A stretch of DNA of 64,000 nt from Selaginella moellendorffii (taxonomy: Eukaryota > Streptophyta > Lycopodiopsida > Selaginellales > Selaginellaceae): assembly GCF_000143415.4 (NCBI RefSeq), contig NW_003314327.1:458775-522774 (forward strand), read 5' to 3'. The translations under genes and the position numbers were made by a program. Shown here piece after piece: positions 22,617 to 31,169 of this stretch. Position 1 is the first letter of the stretch, and each line of letters begins with the position of its first letter. Under the pieces are notes generated by a model, which was given only the letters and a program-made list of their open reading frames with translations, had not been told where the DNA came from and did not search any database.

Positions 22617-24342
22617 ATGGGGATCCTTGGCTTGTTCTTCGCAGTTTTCATTGCTTGTGCTGCTGCAGCGGGTAATTATTTAAAAGTTATTTCTTATTTC
22701 TTGTTTACTGACTGTGTCTTTGCTGAAAACTAAATGCAGAATTCCCCTTTCCTCTCCAAGAAGCTCACAATGTCGAGTTGACGCAAGACTACGATTACAT
22801 CATTGTGGGAGGCGGTGCCACAGGATGTGCACTGGCCGCAACACTGTCAGAGAACTTCCGCGTCCTATTGCTCGAGCGAGGAGGCTCCCCTTACAGCAAC
22901 CCACTGCTCATGAGGGTGGAGAATTTCTTCCTGGGGTTCCTGGATGATGGAGCTCAGAACTTCGTCACCACTGAAGGCGTTGCCAATGCTCGGGGGCGCG
23001 TTTTGGGTGGTGGATCATCGATTAACGCCGGTTTCTGGGACCGTGCCCCGGCTTCGGAGATTGCGCAGCTCGGACTCGATCCCGTCAAGGCTAATGCCTC
23101 GTACACCTGGGCAGAGAATGCGATTGTCTCGCTCCCTGTATTGGGACCTTTCCAGAGCGCTTTCCACAAGGGGCTTGTCGAGGTTGGAGTGACACCGGAT
23201 CTTGGTGCCACTTACGAGCACTTCGTGGGAACCAAGACTGGGGGCTCGCTGTATGACAGCAATGGCCAGCGCCGGCCGTCTTCCAACTTGATTGCCGCAT
23301 ATGCCAATGCGACCAACCTTCAAGTTGTGCTCCATGCAACAGTTACAAAGGTCCAGTTCGATGGTAAGTTGTTTTCAAACTCTTTTCTTGCTTTGAAATC
23401 ACAAAATTCTTGTTCTTTTGTATCGAAGATGGTCTTTCCAAGCCCACGGCCATTGGAGTTGAATTCGTCGACGAGCTCGGACAAATCCACGCCGCGTTCC
23501 TCAAGGCTGACGAAAGGAGTGAAGTGATACTTTCCGCCAGTGCCATCGGAACTCCCCACCTCCTGATGATGAGCGGCGTTGGGCCGGCGGAGCACCTCAA
23601 GCAGAAGGGCATTCCCGTCATTCTTGATCTTCCAGTCGGCAAGAACATTGCGGACAATCCCGCCACCCGACTGTACGTCCCCTCTATGTCGCCTGTGGAG
23701 CCGGCTCTCGTACAGGTGGCCGGAATCACGCCCTTTGGCAGCTACATCGAGGCCCTCAGCGGTGTCCAGAACCTCCAGGGCAGCGTCATATTCCAAAAGG
23801 TGGTAGGACCAAAATCCACGGGAGAGGTTCTCATTGACAGCATGGATATCAGGCAGAACCCCTCTGTCACCTTCAACTATTACAAGGATCCCGAGGACTT
23901 GCAGATCTGTGTGGGCGGCCTGAATGTGATCGAGGAGCTCCTTTTGTCCAAGAGCATGACGCCGTTTGTCAATGGTATGCAAGCAATGCCATCTGGTAAC
24001 ATTCTTGGCCTCCCGATCCGTAAATTCTACCCCAAGGAGATGATTGATATGGCCCTGGGTGCGTATTGCAAGGCCAACGTTGGTACTATGTGGCATTACC
24101 ATGGTAGCTGCCGGGTTGGCCAGGTGGTGGACGCCCAATTCAAGGTTTTGGGCACAGAGCAGCTCCGGATTGTGGATGGCTCCGTGTTCGACTTCTGCCC
24201 GGGGACCAACCCACAGGCAACTTTCATAATGACGGGAAGGTATGCAAAACTGATTTCATTTTTGGCAATTCTTCATTGCTGCATTTGTTTGTTTCATAGA
24301 TACATGGGAGTGGAGATTACTTCCCGGCGTTTGACTGCATGA
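22617..24342 (+). CDS. Secreted GMC-type FAD oxidoreductase (mandelonitrile lyase/HOTHEAD-like), copy 2
   Basis: Tandem paralog of the 19681 gene, with the same exon plan. The signal peptide is MGILGLFFAVFIACAAAA, encoded by a short first exon that ends before an intron near 22671. FAD-binding motif DYIIVGGGATGCALAATLSE, signature GRVLGGGSSINAGFWDRAPA, then ASAIGTPHLLMMSGVGPAEH, and the active-site segments MWHYHGSCRVGQVVDAQFK and FCPGTNPQATFIMTGRYMG are all present. It ends EITSRRLTA at 24342. No frameshift or missing catalytic residue is seen, so both copies look functional. Codon usage is more GC-rich at third positions than copy 1, especially after 22800. This suggests different expression or age, but is only an impression from reading. 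Confidence 0.88.
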
Positions 24343-24811
24343 GCTACTGAAGGCAATTCCAGATGTCACTCTCCGCCGCACCGCAAAGTAGTTATAGTGT
24401 AGATACGTTGTCTAATTTTCACTGCTACAATCTATAATCTATAATTAACTAACATTTCATGAATGAGACCTTCTATTCGAAGAGAGGACGAGAGGGTATT
24501 TGTGTTGGATGAAAGCTGATCTCTAGCCTAAAACAAAGGAAGCTGTCCCGTTAAAAATCCTCAGAATCCATATCCTCAAAAATATATATATGGATATGGA
24601 GATGCCAGGAGTTGAACCCGGGTAAACAAGCTGCTGCGCATTTGATTAACCACTAAAAAGAATATTGATTCTTTTAATCGAATTATCCTTTCTCCAACTA
24701 AAGTCAACGCATAGTCTAACAAATTTTCAACCCGTATATACCACCCGTTTACTTTACACACCACATTCCACGAGGATAGAAACTCTAGTCTCGGACGATA
24801 AGATTCACAGT
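24343..24811. other. Intergenic DNA with a degenerate tRNA 3'-half
   Basis: No gene is seen between GMC copy 2 and the peroxidase stop. Read on the minus strand, 24655-24597 resembles the 3' part of a tRNA: AGTGGTTAATC, then a T-arm CCGGG-TTCAACT-CCTGG, then CATCTCC. The matching 5' acceptor strand is not found, so this is a remnant or a tRNA-derived repeat end. Confidence 0.3.
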
Positions 24812-26074
24812 TCAGTTGATCCTGCTACAATCCCTTCTGATTTCCCCGCTCGTCCCTGTTTTGACGCCGATGCTGCCCATTTTGTCCATGGCGTCAGCAA
24901 ACGCATTAAAGAAGCGCTGGCGCTTCTTTGAAAACAAGCGGACAAGCTTCCTGGTCCGCCTGTCCGAGTAAAGTTCCTGGTCCGAGGTTACCAACCCTCT
25001 GCCCGCCAACAGATTCTTGTAGTACGCGTTGTCAAACTCGAAAGGGGTCACTGGATCAAACGGCTCCACCAGGTTTGGATTTCCGCCCCGGATGGGGCAC
25101 GATTTCTTGAGGTCCGACGCGAAGCTGGAGCTCATTGTTGGATCCATCCTGTTACTGCTGCTGAAGTTGTAGAGCCGGCTGCTGAATTGATCGCAGTGTG
25201 CAAAGCCAAATGTGTGAGCTCCTGGAGTTTTTTGTTTGTGTAGTTTGGATCATGGAAGAAGAAAAGTGAGTGATTGATGTTTTGGTGACTTCTGCGCATA
25301 CCTGAGAGTGACACCAGGTCGACGAGATTGAGACCCTTGGTCGCAAAGTTTTTGAGAAGTTGGTTTACGGAGAATTCCGCGCCGGGGAGATTGGCAGTGG
25401 CGGCTTCCGCTCTGGAGATTCTCCCGTCGCGTCTTCCTTTCTTCACTTGCCATGCTGGTCCTCCAGTCTGACCAACATAAAAAAAACGCATTTTGTTTTT
25501 GAGTCCCCTTTCGTTTTGGAGCTTTGGGCATGAATGGAAGACCTCCAAAAGGCTTTAAAGAAGGGAAGTTTCGCTTACCAGGCCAACAAAGTCGCGCGTT
25601 AGTATGGCGAGAACATCGGCGCAAGAGACCACTCCCGGGCACTCGGCTTCCACGGCTTTCTTGGCTTTCATCACCGAATCAAATGCGTCTCCGGCCAGGG
25701 ATTTGTTGATGTCCGCGTCCTTCTCGGCTCTGTTTGCCGGCGTGGATGCTAAGGTCACGGAAGCATCACACCCCTGGATGGAGGAATTCATGGAAATCCG
25801 GACAAGTTTATCAGGGATGAGAGAAAAAAAACTAGATTTTTTTCTCTCCACTTGCCTCGACGAAGCAGTCGTGGAAGAAGAGACGGACTGTGGCAGCGGC
25901 AGATGTTGGTGCTTGCTTAAATTTGTCGAGAGCTACTCGCTTGACGATGGATTCCACTCGCGGGCAGCTCCTGCCGTAGAAGCCAACCGAGAGTTGGGCC
26001 GAGGAAGAGGAAACGCAAACTGTAATCACTAGCAAAAGTAGCAATGTTTTATCCATGAAATCGTAGCGAAACAT
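24812..26074 (-). CDS. Class III secretory peroxidase
   Basis: Plant heme peroxidase of the secretory pathway, acting in cell wall and peroxide metabolism. Two in-frame starts exist: 26074 (MFRYDFMDK) and 26056 (MDKTLLLLLVITVCVSSSSA); the second gives the cleaner signal peptide. Mature sequence begins QLSVGFYGRSCPRVESIVKR. The distal heme-pocket motif is TVRLFFHDCFVEGCDASVTL, split by an intron near 25850-25790. The region AECPGVVSCADVLAILTRD, then the proximal histidine motif LVSLSGAHTFGFAHCDQF across the intron near 25300-25220, and the late NAYYKNLLAGRGLVTSDQEL are all intact. It ends VKTGTSGEIRRDCSRIN at 24812. About 330 residues, the usual size, with the expected cysteines. Four exons. 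Physiological role is not predictable from sequence. Confidence 0.92.
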
Positions 26075-26493
26075 GGAAGCTGCACGGGATACGAGAAATC
26101 AGATGTTTAGAAATGATATGTGACTTTAAAAACAAACCTGGGGATCACTGAAGAACACGGCTGAGCTCTAGAAAAAAGGAAGGACGGACAGTTTCATTTC
26201 CAGAAAGAAGTATAGGGAAAAGAAGCTGTCCCAAAGTTATAACGCTGCTGGAAAGAAAAAGAAAAAGGAAAAAAATGAAAAGAGAGATTTGGCAAAGTTT
26301 AGGGGAATGTTGCTGGACAGCACAGACTTTGCTTTCAAGCCTACACATGAAACCGATGACAAGAAGAAAATTTTGTATCTCTCCCGAAGAGCCACGAGCT
26401 GGCACACTACAACACAGGCTAGAAGCTGAGTAGGAAGAAGCCGATAGATTGACAAAAGAGAAACAAGGAATAAAATATCGGGTTTTGATCCCT

Positions 26494-26600
26494 GCTAAGT
26501 ATGTATACAAACGAAGCAGACAAACCAGGATAATACTTGTAGAATACGATATTCTCCTTGTGATCGATCCCCTTACCGAATCGTGCAAAAGCGATTCTTA
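26494..26600. repeat. Short copies of the SYP5 3'-end repeat and of a tRNA-Ala-like segment
   Basis: At 26495-26520 a ~23-bp stretch ending GTATACAAACGAAG is shared with 29285 and 29984. At about 26553-26597 the minus strand resembles the anticodon and T-arm half of the tRNA-Ala gene at 29133 (shared GGTAAGGGGATCGAT), but the T-arm and acceptor can no longer pair. Both look like decayed duplicates. Confidence 0.4.
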
Positions 26601-26639
26601 ACATAAGAGAAAGATATTTAACTTAATGCAGTTCCAATT

Positions 26640-26810
26640 TTCCAATCTTGTTCAATCTATGGACAAGATGGTGCACATTCCAATGACTTTGCAATGTCTA
26701 CTTCCGGAACATTATCACCAGCGTGTATGCCCAGAATGTGTTTCCTGGAATTCTATGGTGACGGCGTATGCGGGTGCTCAAGCAAATGGCAGCCCAGGAT
26801 TTCGTGGACA
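26640..26810 (+). pseudogene. PPR motif fragment
   Basis: A short stretch reads ECVSWNSMVTAYAGAQANG, very like the core of a plant P/PLS pentatricopeptide repeat (xVSWNxMxxAYAQNG). No further repeats are in frame and no start is evident, so it is an isolated remnant, like the PPR debris at 21870-22425. Confidence 0.4.
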
Positions 26811-27043
26811 CTCGACTTCACGCTCTGTCGGCTCGAGCCCAGTGCTTTCTCTGAAGGACGGACGGCCAAATCGCATCTTGGTCGTGGGAAGCTCTCTCAT
26901 CAACATTTAAATGTGTTTGCCAGTCACCTTGTATCAAATATAAAGAAAAAAATTTACCTTGATCTTGCTACTACTTCTCGAGCAGGGCAACAAAAATACG
27001 GCTTCTCAGCTCCCCGCTTGAAACGCTTGCACCTGTTCGTATT

Positions 27044-27368
27044 TGTTAGAACTAAGCTGAACATGCACACAACCAGGGCAGGTAGCTCAGTGGTAGAGCA
27101 CCTGGCACCGGTGTAGGAGGTCCTGGGTTCAATCCCCGGCCTGTCCAGATCCATTTTCCAACATGGTATCGGAGCTATGGTTGGATGGCCTGTGGTAGGC
27201 ATGGACTGGGCAGGTAGGGATGTGTGGTGTGTTCAGCTTAGGGGGGAGTGTTAGAACTAAGCTGAACATGCACACAACCAGGGCAGGTAGCTCAGTGGTA
27301 GAGCACCTGGCACCGGTGTAGGAGGTCCTGGGTTCAATCCCCGGCCTGTCCAGATCCATTTTCCAACA
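27044..27368 (+). mobile_element. Complete TRIM retrotransposon with tRNA-like sequence in both LTRs
   Basis: Two direct repeats of 120 bp (27044-27163 and 27249-27368), which look identical by eye, start TGTTAGAACT and end TTTTCCAACA, so they are LTRs with TG/CA ends. A primer-binding site TGGTATCGGAGC (27164-27175) follows the left LTR directly; it differs by one base from the usual plant initiator-Met site. A purine tract GGGGGGAG (27241-27248) precedes the right LTR. The 5-bp sequence GTATT flanks both ends (27039-27043 and 27369-27373). The internal region is only 85 bp and non-coding. This is the full anatomy of a terminal-repeat retrotransposon in miniature, which must be mobilised in trans. 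Identical LTRs and an intact target duplication indicate a recent insertion. Confidence 0.93.
27076..27147 (+). other. tRNA-like sequence inside the left LTR of the TRIM (repeated at 27281-27352)
   Basis: The 72-nt stretch folds as a cloverleaf: acceptor GGGCAGG with CCTGTCC (one G-U), D arm GCTC-AGTGGTA-GAGC, a 17-nt anticodon arm, variable AGGTC, T arm CTGGG-TTCAATC-CCCGG, and discriminator A. The Pol III A box TAGCTCAGTGG is perfect and the B box GGTTCAATCCC is near consensus. The anticodon arm is imperfect: position 33 is A instead of T, and the top stem pair is G-G. It is therefore unlikely to act in translation, though it may still be a Pol III promoter. Confidence 0.8.
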
Positions 27369-29132
27369 GTATTGACAAACCCAGAACACGGAACTGCTTT
27401 CTCAAGAGCTAATTCTTCAGGCTCAGGAAGCCTCAATTTATCAACAAATGCCAACGTTCCATCAAGTTCTGCAAAGTTCTGCAAAGTTACTGACACTCAC
27501 ATTTGCTACAGAAACAGTGAATGAAGTTAGCACGGATAAACACCTTTAGATAGAAAAATGCTTACCACCCACAACGTCTAGGTGACAAACATGTGGCAAA
27601 ACGTTGGTACTAGAATATCCCAACAGCTCCTCAAACATCATGAACCGAGAAAGGATCCCATCTTTCCATGCAATATGGCTCGCTTCCGTTTGGTTGATGA
27701 CACTGAGATCTGTACTCCAGCCCGTATTGCTCGTCACACCTGGCCGCACTAAATCAACGGCCTTTTCGTTACAAAACAGAACCCCGGAGAGCAGCTCCTC
27801 CATAGTAGTAGCCAACAAAGCTTCCAACTCATACTCCCAAATAGCGGCCAAGTATGCTTCCCTTTGCCTTAACTACATTCACCACCAAAGCCTCCAGCCT
27901 CGCGGAGTTGTGGGTTGAGAGAACGGCTGCATCTTGCTGAACGTCAAATGCCCATATCTTCCTCTCAGGTAACCGATACAAAGCTTTGGACCTATTCATG
28001 ACTTCAGCTGCCAGAAAGTCCACCAAGTATCTGGAAATGAGCTTCATGTAATCTCCTCCGAAACGTTAAGGTAAGCAGAGGCGATTGTTCCCTCGGTAGC
28101 AATCCTCATGGATATGCCGCGTGTTCATGTTCATTCAAGCCAAGAAAATCCATGAGCCGCGCATCATCGCCGCCTTCGAGCTCAACGAGGAATGACGCTA
28201 CCTCTTTCAGGTTGCTACCGGTATGCTGCATTTGAAAAGGATAAGCTGCGGTGCCTTGCTGCTCTCGGTCAGCTGCTATTTGCTTCTAGTTCTTGTTCTA
28301 CTAGTCTTTCCGGAGCACAGGATCAGCATTTCGTCCGATCTCAGGCGGCCGCTCTTAAACAACCTGGTACGAGACGAGCCCGGTGGCCAAGTCAGTTTCG
28401 ACAGGTGCTGGGGGAAAAGAGTCTATGTCTACAATAGTACAATCTTCCAGTCCACTAACGTACCTTACTATGTCCATGGTGTAAGGTAGGATAAGCATGT
28501 CAAACGCAGCTGGTTGCTTGGCCTGGACATACAGCTGAAGCAGCCGTGGAGTGAGCACTGTGTGGTACACCATTGCCTGTGTGGTGCCAACACCGAACGG
28601 AGACTTTGCCAGGCAAGTCTTGAACTCCTCCGCAGTGAAGGGCCCGCTGAACTCCATTCGCCAGGCTTCTTGTCTGTATAGAGGTATTCCATGAATGATT
28701 CAGAAACCTTGACCAGGACATGGAAATAGCTCGCTTCCTCCAAAGCAGACCTCTACTGTGTAACTTCGAGATTCACAGCCTTCAAATCCAAACAGTTCCA
28801 CTTGTCCGCCATTCAGCTTGCCCTTAAAAAAGCCTACCAGACTCGGAAGTGAGTTTGCAGACAGCACCAGTTCTTGAGTCGACTCCTCGAAGACCACAAT
28901 GGGTCTCTAGGGAACTGGTGTCCAACAATGTAGACAGACCACCAGGGCCTCCGGACAAGCATGTGTCTGGCAAGAGAATCCCGTGAAGAGCAGATCGCTG
29001 GTGGCAGCGACACAAAACGATTGTACACCTTTCACACCCGAAAGCTGCCATATCCACAGTTTATTTATAGCACCGTTGAAACCCTAAACTTTGCTCTTTA
29101 ACATTGAAGAAAAAGAAAGCTTAAAAAGACTA

Positions 29133-29205
29133 TGGAGTTGAGGGGCATCGATCCCCTTACCTATCGCATGCAAAGCGATCGCTCTACCATCTGAGCTACA
29201 ACCCC
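29133..29205 (-). tRNA. tRNA-Ala (TGC anticodon)
   Basis: The minus strand gives a 73-nt cloverleaf. Acceptor GGGGTTG pairs with CAACTCC and includes the G3-U70 pair that marks alanine tRNAs. D arm is GCTC-AGATGGTA-GAGC; anticodon arm is ATCGC-TTTGCAT-GCGAT with anticodon TGC; T arm is AGGGG-ATCGATG-CCCCT; discriminator is A. The T loop starts ATC rather than TTC, which is unusual and weakens the B box. Its 3' end is exactly complementary to the primer-binding site of the Gypsy element at 52547. Confidence 0.75.
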
Positions 29206-29269
29206 TCATTTATATTTATCTATGTCTAACACGAATCAGAGATTAATTGATCAATAGTGTTTTCTTTAA

Positions 29270-29380
29270 ATTCCGTTTTTATTCGCTAAGTATGTATACA
29301 AACGAAGCAAAGGAAAACATTTTCACCAGACGTGGATAAGGTTGAGTAGCACCAAGAGCAACGCAACAACAAGACGTATC
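29270..29380. repeat. Partial duplicate of the SYP5 gene 3' end
   Basis: About 105 bp here matches 29970-30085, which spans the SYP5 3' untranslated region and the last codons of its membrane anchor (shared CACCAGACGTGGATAAG and AGCACCAAGAGCAACGC). The copy has no upstream exons. Between 29380 and 30032 I see no gene; a short F-box-like reading frame at 29452 is too small to call. Confidence 0.6.
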
Positions 29381-30032
29381 ACATACAACCTAATATAAAA
29401 GTACTATTTAACAGATAATATTATATTCATCCTAAGGAAACAAGCTGGTATGTGTGGCTTCCTAGTGTCGCAAGGAACACTATTGTCAATCTCCGTCTGA
29501 ATGTCGAGAAGGGTGAGCCGGTCTGCCTTGCTAGTTGGAGGGGAAAGCTCTATATGGTGTGGCTCAACGTGGAACACAAGTGCACAATTGTGGAGATTTC
29601 TGTGGAGACTGGTGAGGTGATAGCATTTAATCAGTAACTCGTAAACAGAGCTACTTCCGTGGTCAAGCTGGTAACTATTTGAATATTGAAGGATATTATG
29701 GAAGGGTACGTAGGTTTTTCTCATATGATCTAGATGCAAGTACTTGGACTGAAAGATTACAAGCCTGTCTCAGTTCCCAGGCTTCTGTAGATTGAATTAT
29801 AAATTTATAAGAAAATTAAATCCAGACAGAAAAATATGTGGAATGTAGCCTTAAGTGGGTGGTAAATTCCATCTGGAAAACTCGCAGTGCCTCCTCCGGA
29901 CAATATTAACAGTGTTTACAAAGGATTCTCTTTAAACTTATAGATGCAGATAGAAGTAGGACCTGTACACAATCCCGTTTTTATTCGCTATGTATGTATA
30001 CAAACGAAGAAAGCACGCGAAGGAAAAGACTT

Positions 30033-31055
30033 TCACCAGACGTGGATAAGCTTGAGCAGCACCAAGAGCAACGCCACAACAACGAGCATCATCAAGCACA
30101 GGCATCCCAAGGCTGAGGATCCGGCACGTTTCGACAAAACGACCAAACGCTTGTGCACATTCTGTCGAGACGAAGAAAATGAGGGAGAGATTTGCAAGCG
30201 CGAAGATGACACGCGTATACTTACTTGTAAAACTGTGTTCGTTCGATCAGCGTGACGATCCATATCGTCCTGCAGCAAATAGGACATTGGTTTTTTATCA
30301 CAAAACCACTGGTAAATCGAGCTAGAGCTTACCAGTAAGTGTGCTTGGAGGTCCAGCTCTTCATTCACAGTCAGTGCGATGTGCTTCGTACTGATCACAG
30401 ATTTCTCTAAATCTTCAAGGTCGACGTCTTGGTCTGATGAGGTGCACGTAAACAAAAGGAAACAAAAGCTTTGACAATGTTCCTCGCTACCTTTCATTGT
30501 TTGTCGCTGGAACGCGATCAATCCATAATTGTCCAAACCCGTAGTCTTATCCGTCTCGACGGGAGGGCCCCTGGTGCCATCAGCTAGCAAATCGTCCCTG
30601 GAAGCAGCGTTTAGAAGAAGCTTGAAACAAAAGAGAAAAAGAAAGCACAAGGAAAATCTAGTTTTCAAGGAAAGAAAGACTCAAGGATTTTTATACCTTG
30701 CGTTTTGGGAGCTCTTGTAGCTGGAATCGAGTTGCTTGACGCGGAGTCCTAGACTTATAATCGCGTCTTGGCAACGAAAAAATTCCTTTTCTGATCTGGA
30801 GCACAGTGTTAGTGCGATCAAACCATTCACCACGACTGCCACAAACACTTACAATTGGCCGCGCAGCGTTTCGAGAGTACTGGTAAGGCGATTAACCTTG
30901 TTGTCCAGAATGAGGATCTTCCTTTTCGTGGTAGAGAGCAGCCTAGATCTCTCGCCTCTAGACATACCGCCGGAATTCGCATTGGCGATGCTGCCTTTGA
31001 CCTCCTCCGCCAAGCGCGTCGCCTCGTCTAGCTCCTTCGCCCAGGCGTCCGCCAT
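30033..31055 (-). CDS. SYP5: Qc-SNARE of the plant SYP5 family
   Basis: SYP51/52-type syntaxins act in fusion between trans-Golgi, prevacuolar compartment and vacuole. The N-terminal exon (MADAWAKELDEATRLAEEVK, then RKILILDNKVNRLTSTLETL) is the SYP5 Habc-like region; the next exon has FRCQDAIISLGLRVKQL. The spacer GLDNYGLIAFQRQTMK leads into the SNARE motif, DVDLEDLEKSVISTKHIALT then NEELDLQAHLL with the zero-layer Gln, then DDMDRHADRTNTVLQ. The tail KRLVVLSKRAGSSALGCLCL followed by MLVVVALLLVLLKLIHVW is a C-terminal membrane anchor ending at 30033. About 235 residues, normal for the family. The start at 31055 is 114 bp from the PHS1 start on the other strand. Confidence 0.9.
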
Positions 31056-31169
31056 GGCCGAAGAACCCTAATGTTTATTTTTCCCCTATTTTAAGATAAC
31101 GCAAAAACAGGGGCTCTGTAAAATAATGTATACTCTCTCTCTTAGGGTTCTTGCGATCGCGCATTGGCG
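31056..31169. promoter_or_regulatory. Compact bidirectional promoter between SYP5 and PHS1, with two telo-boxes
   Basis: Only 114 bp separate the two start codons. Two telo-box-like motifs face opposite genes: GAACCCTAATG at 31063-31073 near SYP5 and TTAGGGTTC at 31142-31150 near PHS1. Control of both genes from this interval is inferred. Confidence 0.5.

Larger units (their letters stand above)
26950..29057 (-). pseudogene. Unidentified protein-coding gene, broken, interrupted by a TRIM element
   Basis: Coding-like segments on the minus strand lie end to end but in shifting frames: SLPPAICSSRDSLARHMLVR (near 29000), ELVLSANSLPSLVGFFKGKL (near 28850), TQAMVYHTVLTPRLLQLYVQ (near 28560), VASFLVELEGGDDARLMDFL (near 28180), LISRYLVDFLAAEVMNRSKA (near 28030), EAYLAAIWEYELEALLATTM (near 27840) and DKLRLPEPEELALEKAVPCS (near 27430). 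The 325-bp TRIM lies inside the last exon. On its far side the same frame continues as RCKRFKRGAEKPYFCCPARE up to a good donor (AAG|GTAAAT) near 26957. At least three frameshifts separate the blocks. I do not recognise the family. It could be several fragments rather than one gene. Confidence 0.4.

Noticed and set aside
23320-24138. 272-codon minus frame opposite GMC copy 2
   Set aside because: Antisense shadow of a GC-rich exon; the plus strand encodes all GMC motifs.
24597-24655. Possible tRNA gene on the minus strand
   Set aside because: Only the T arm and 3' acceptor can be found; no 5' half pairs with them, so it is listed only as a remnant.
27076-27352. Two ordinary tRNA genes in tandem
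   Set aside because: Both copies sit at the same position in flanking 120-bp LTRs with PBS, purine tract and target duplication, and the anticodon arm is defective. They are parts of a TRIM, not independent tRNA genes.
28223-28489. Plus-strand frame with a membrane anchor and GKRVYVYN, suggesting an exostosin-type GT47 start
   Set aside because: No further GT47 motifs follow on this strand, and the overlapping minus strand looks more like coding debris of another gene.
29452-29637. F-box/kelch-like frame (VCLASWRGKLYMVWLNVEHK)
   Set aside because: Only ~60 residues with no flanking exons; too little to call a gene or even assign a family.
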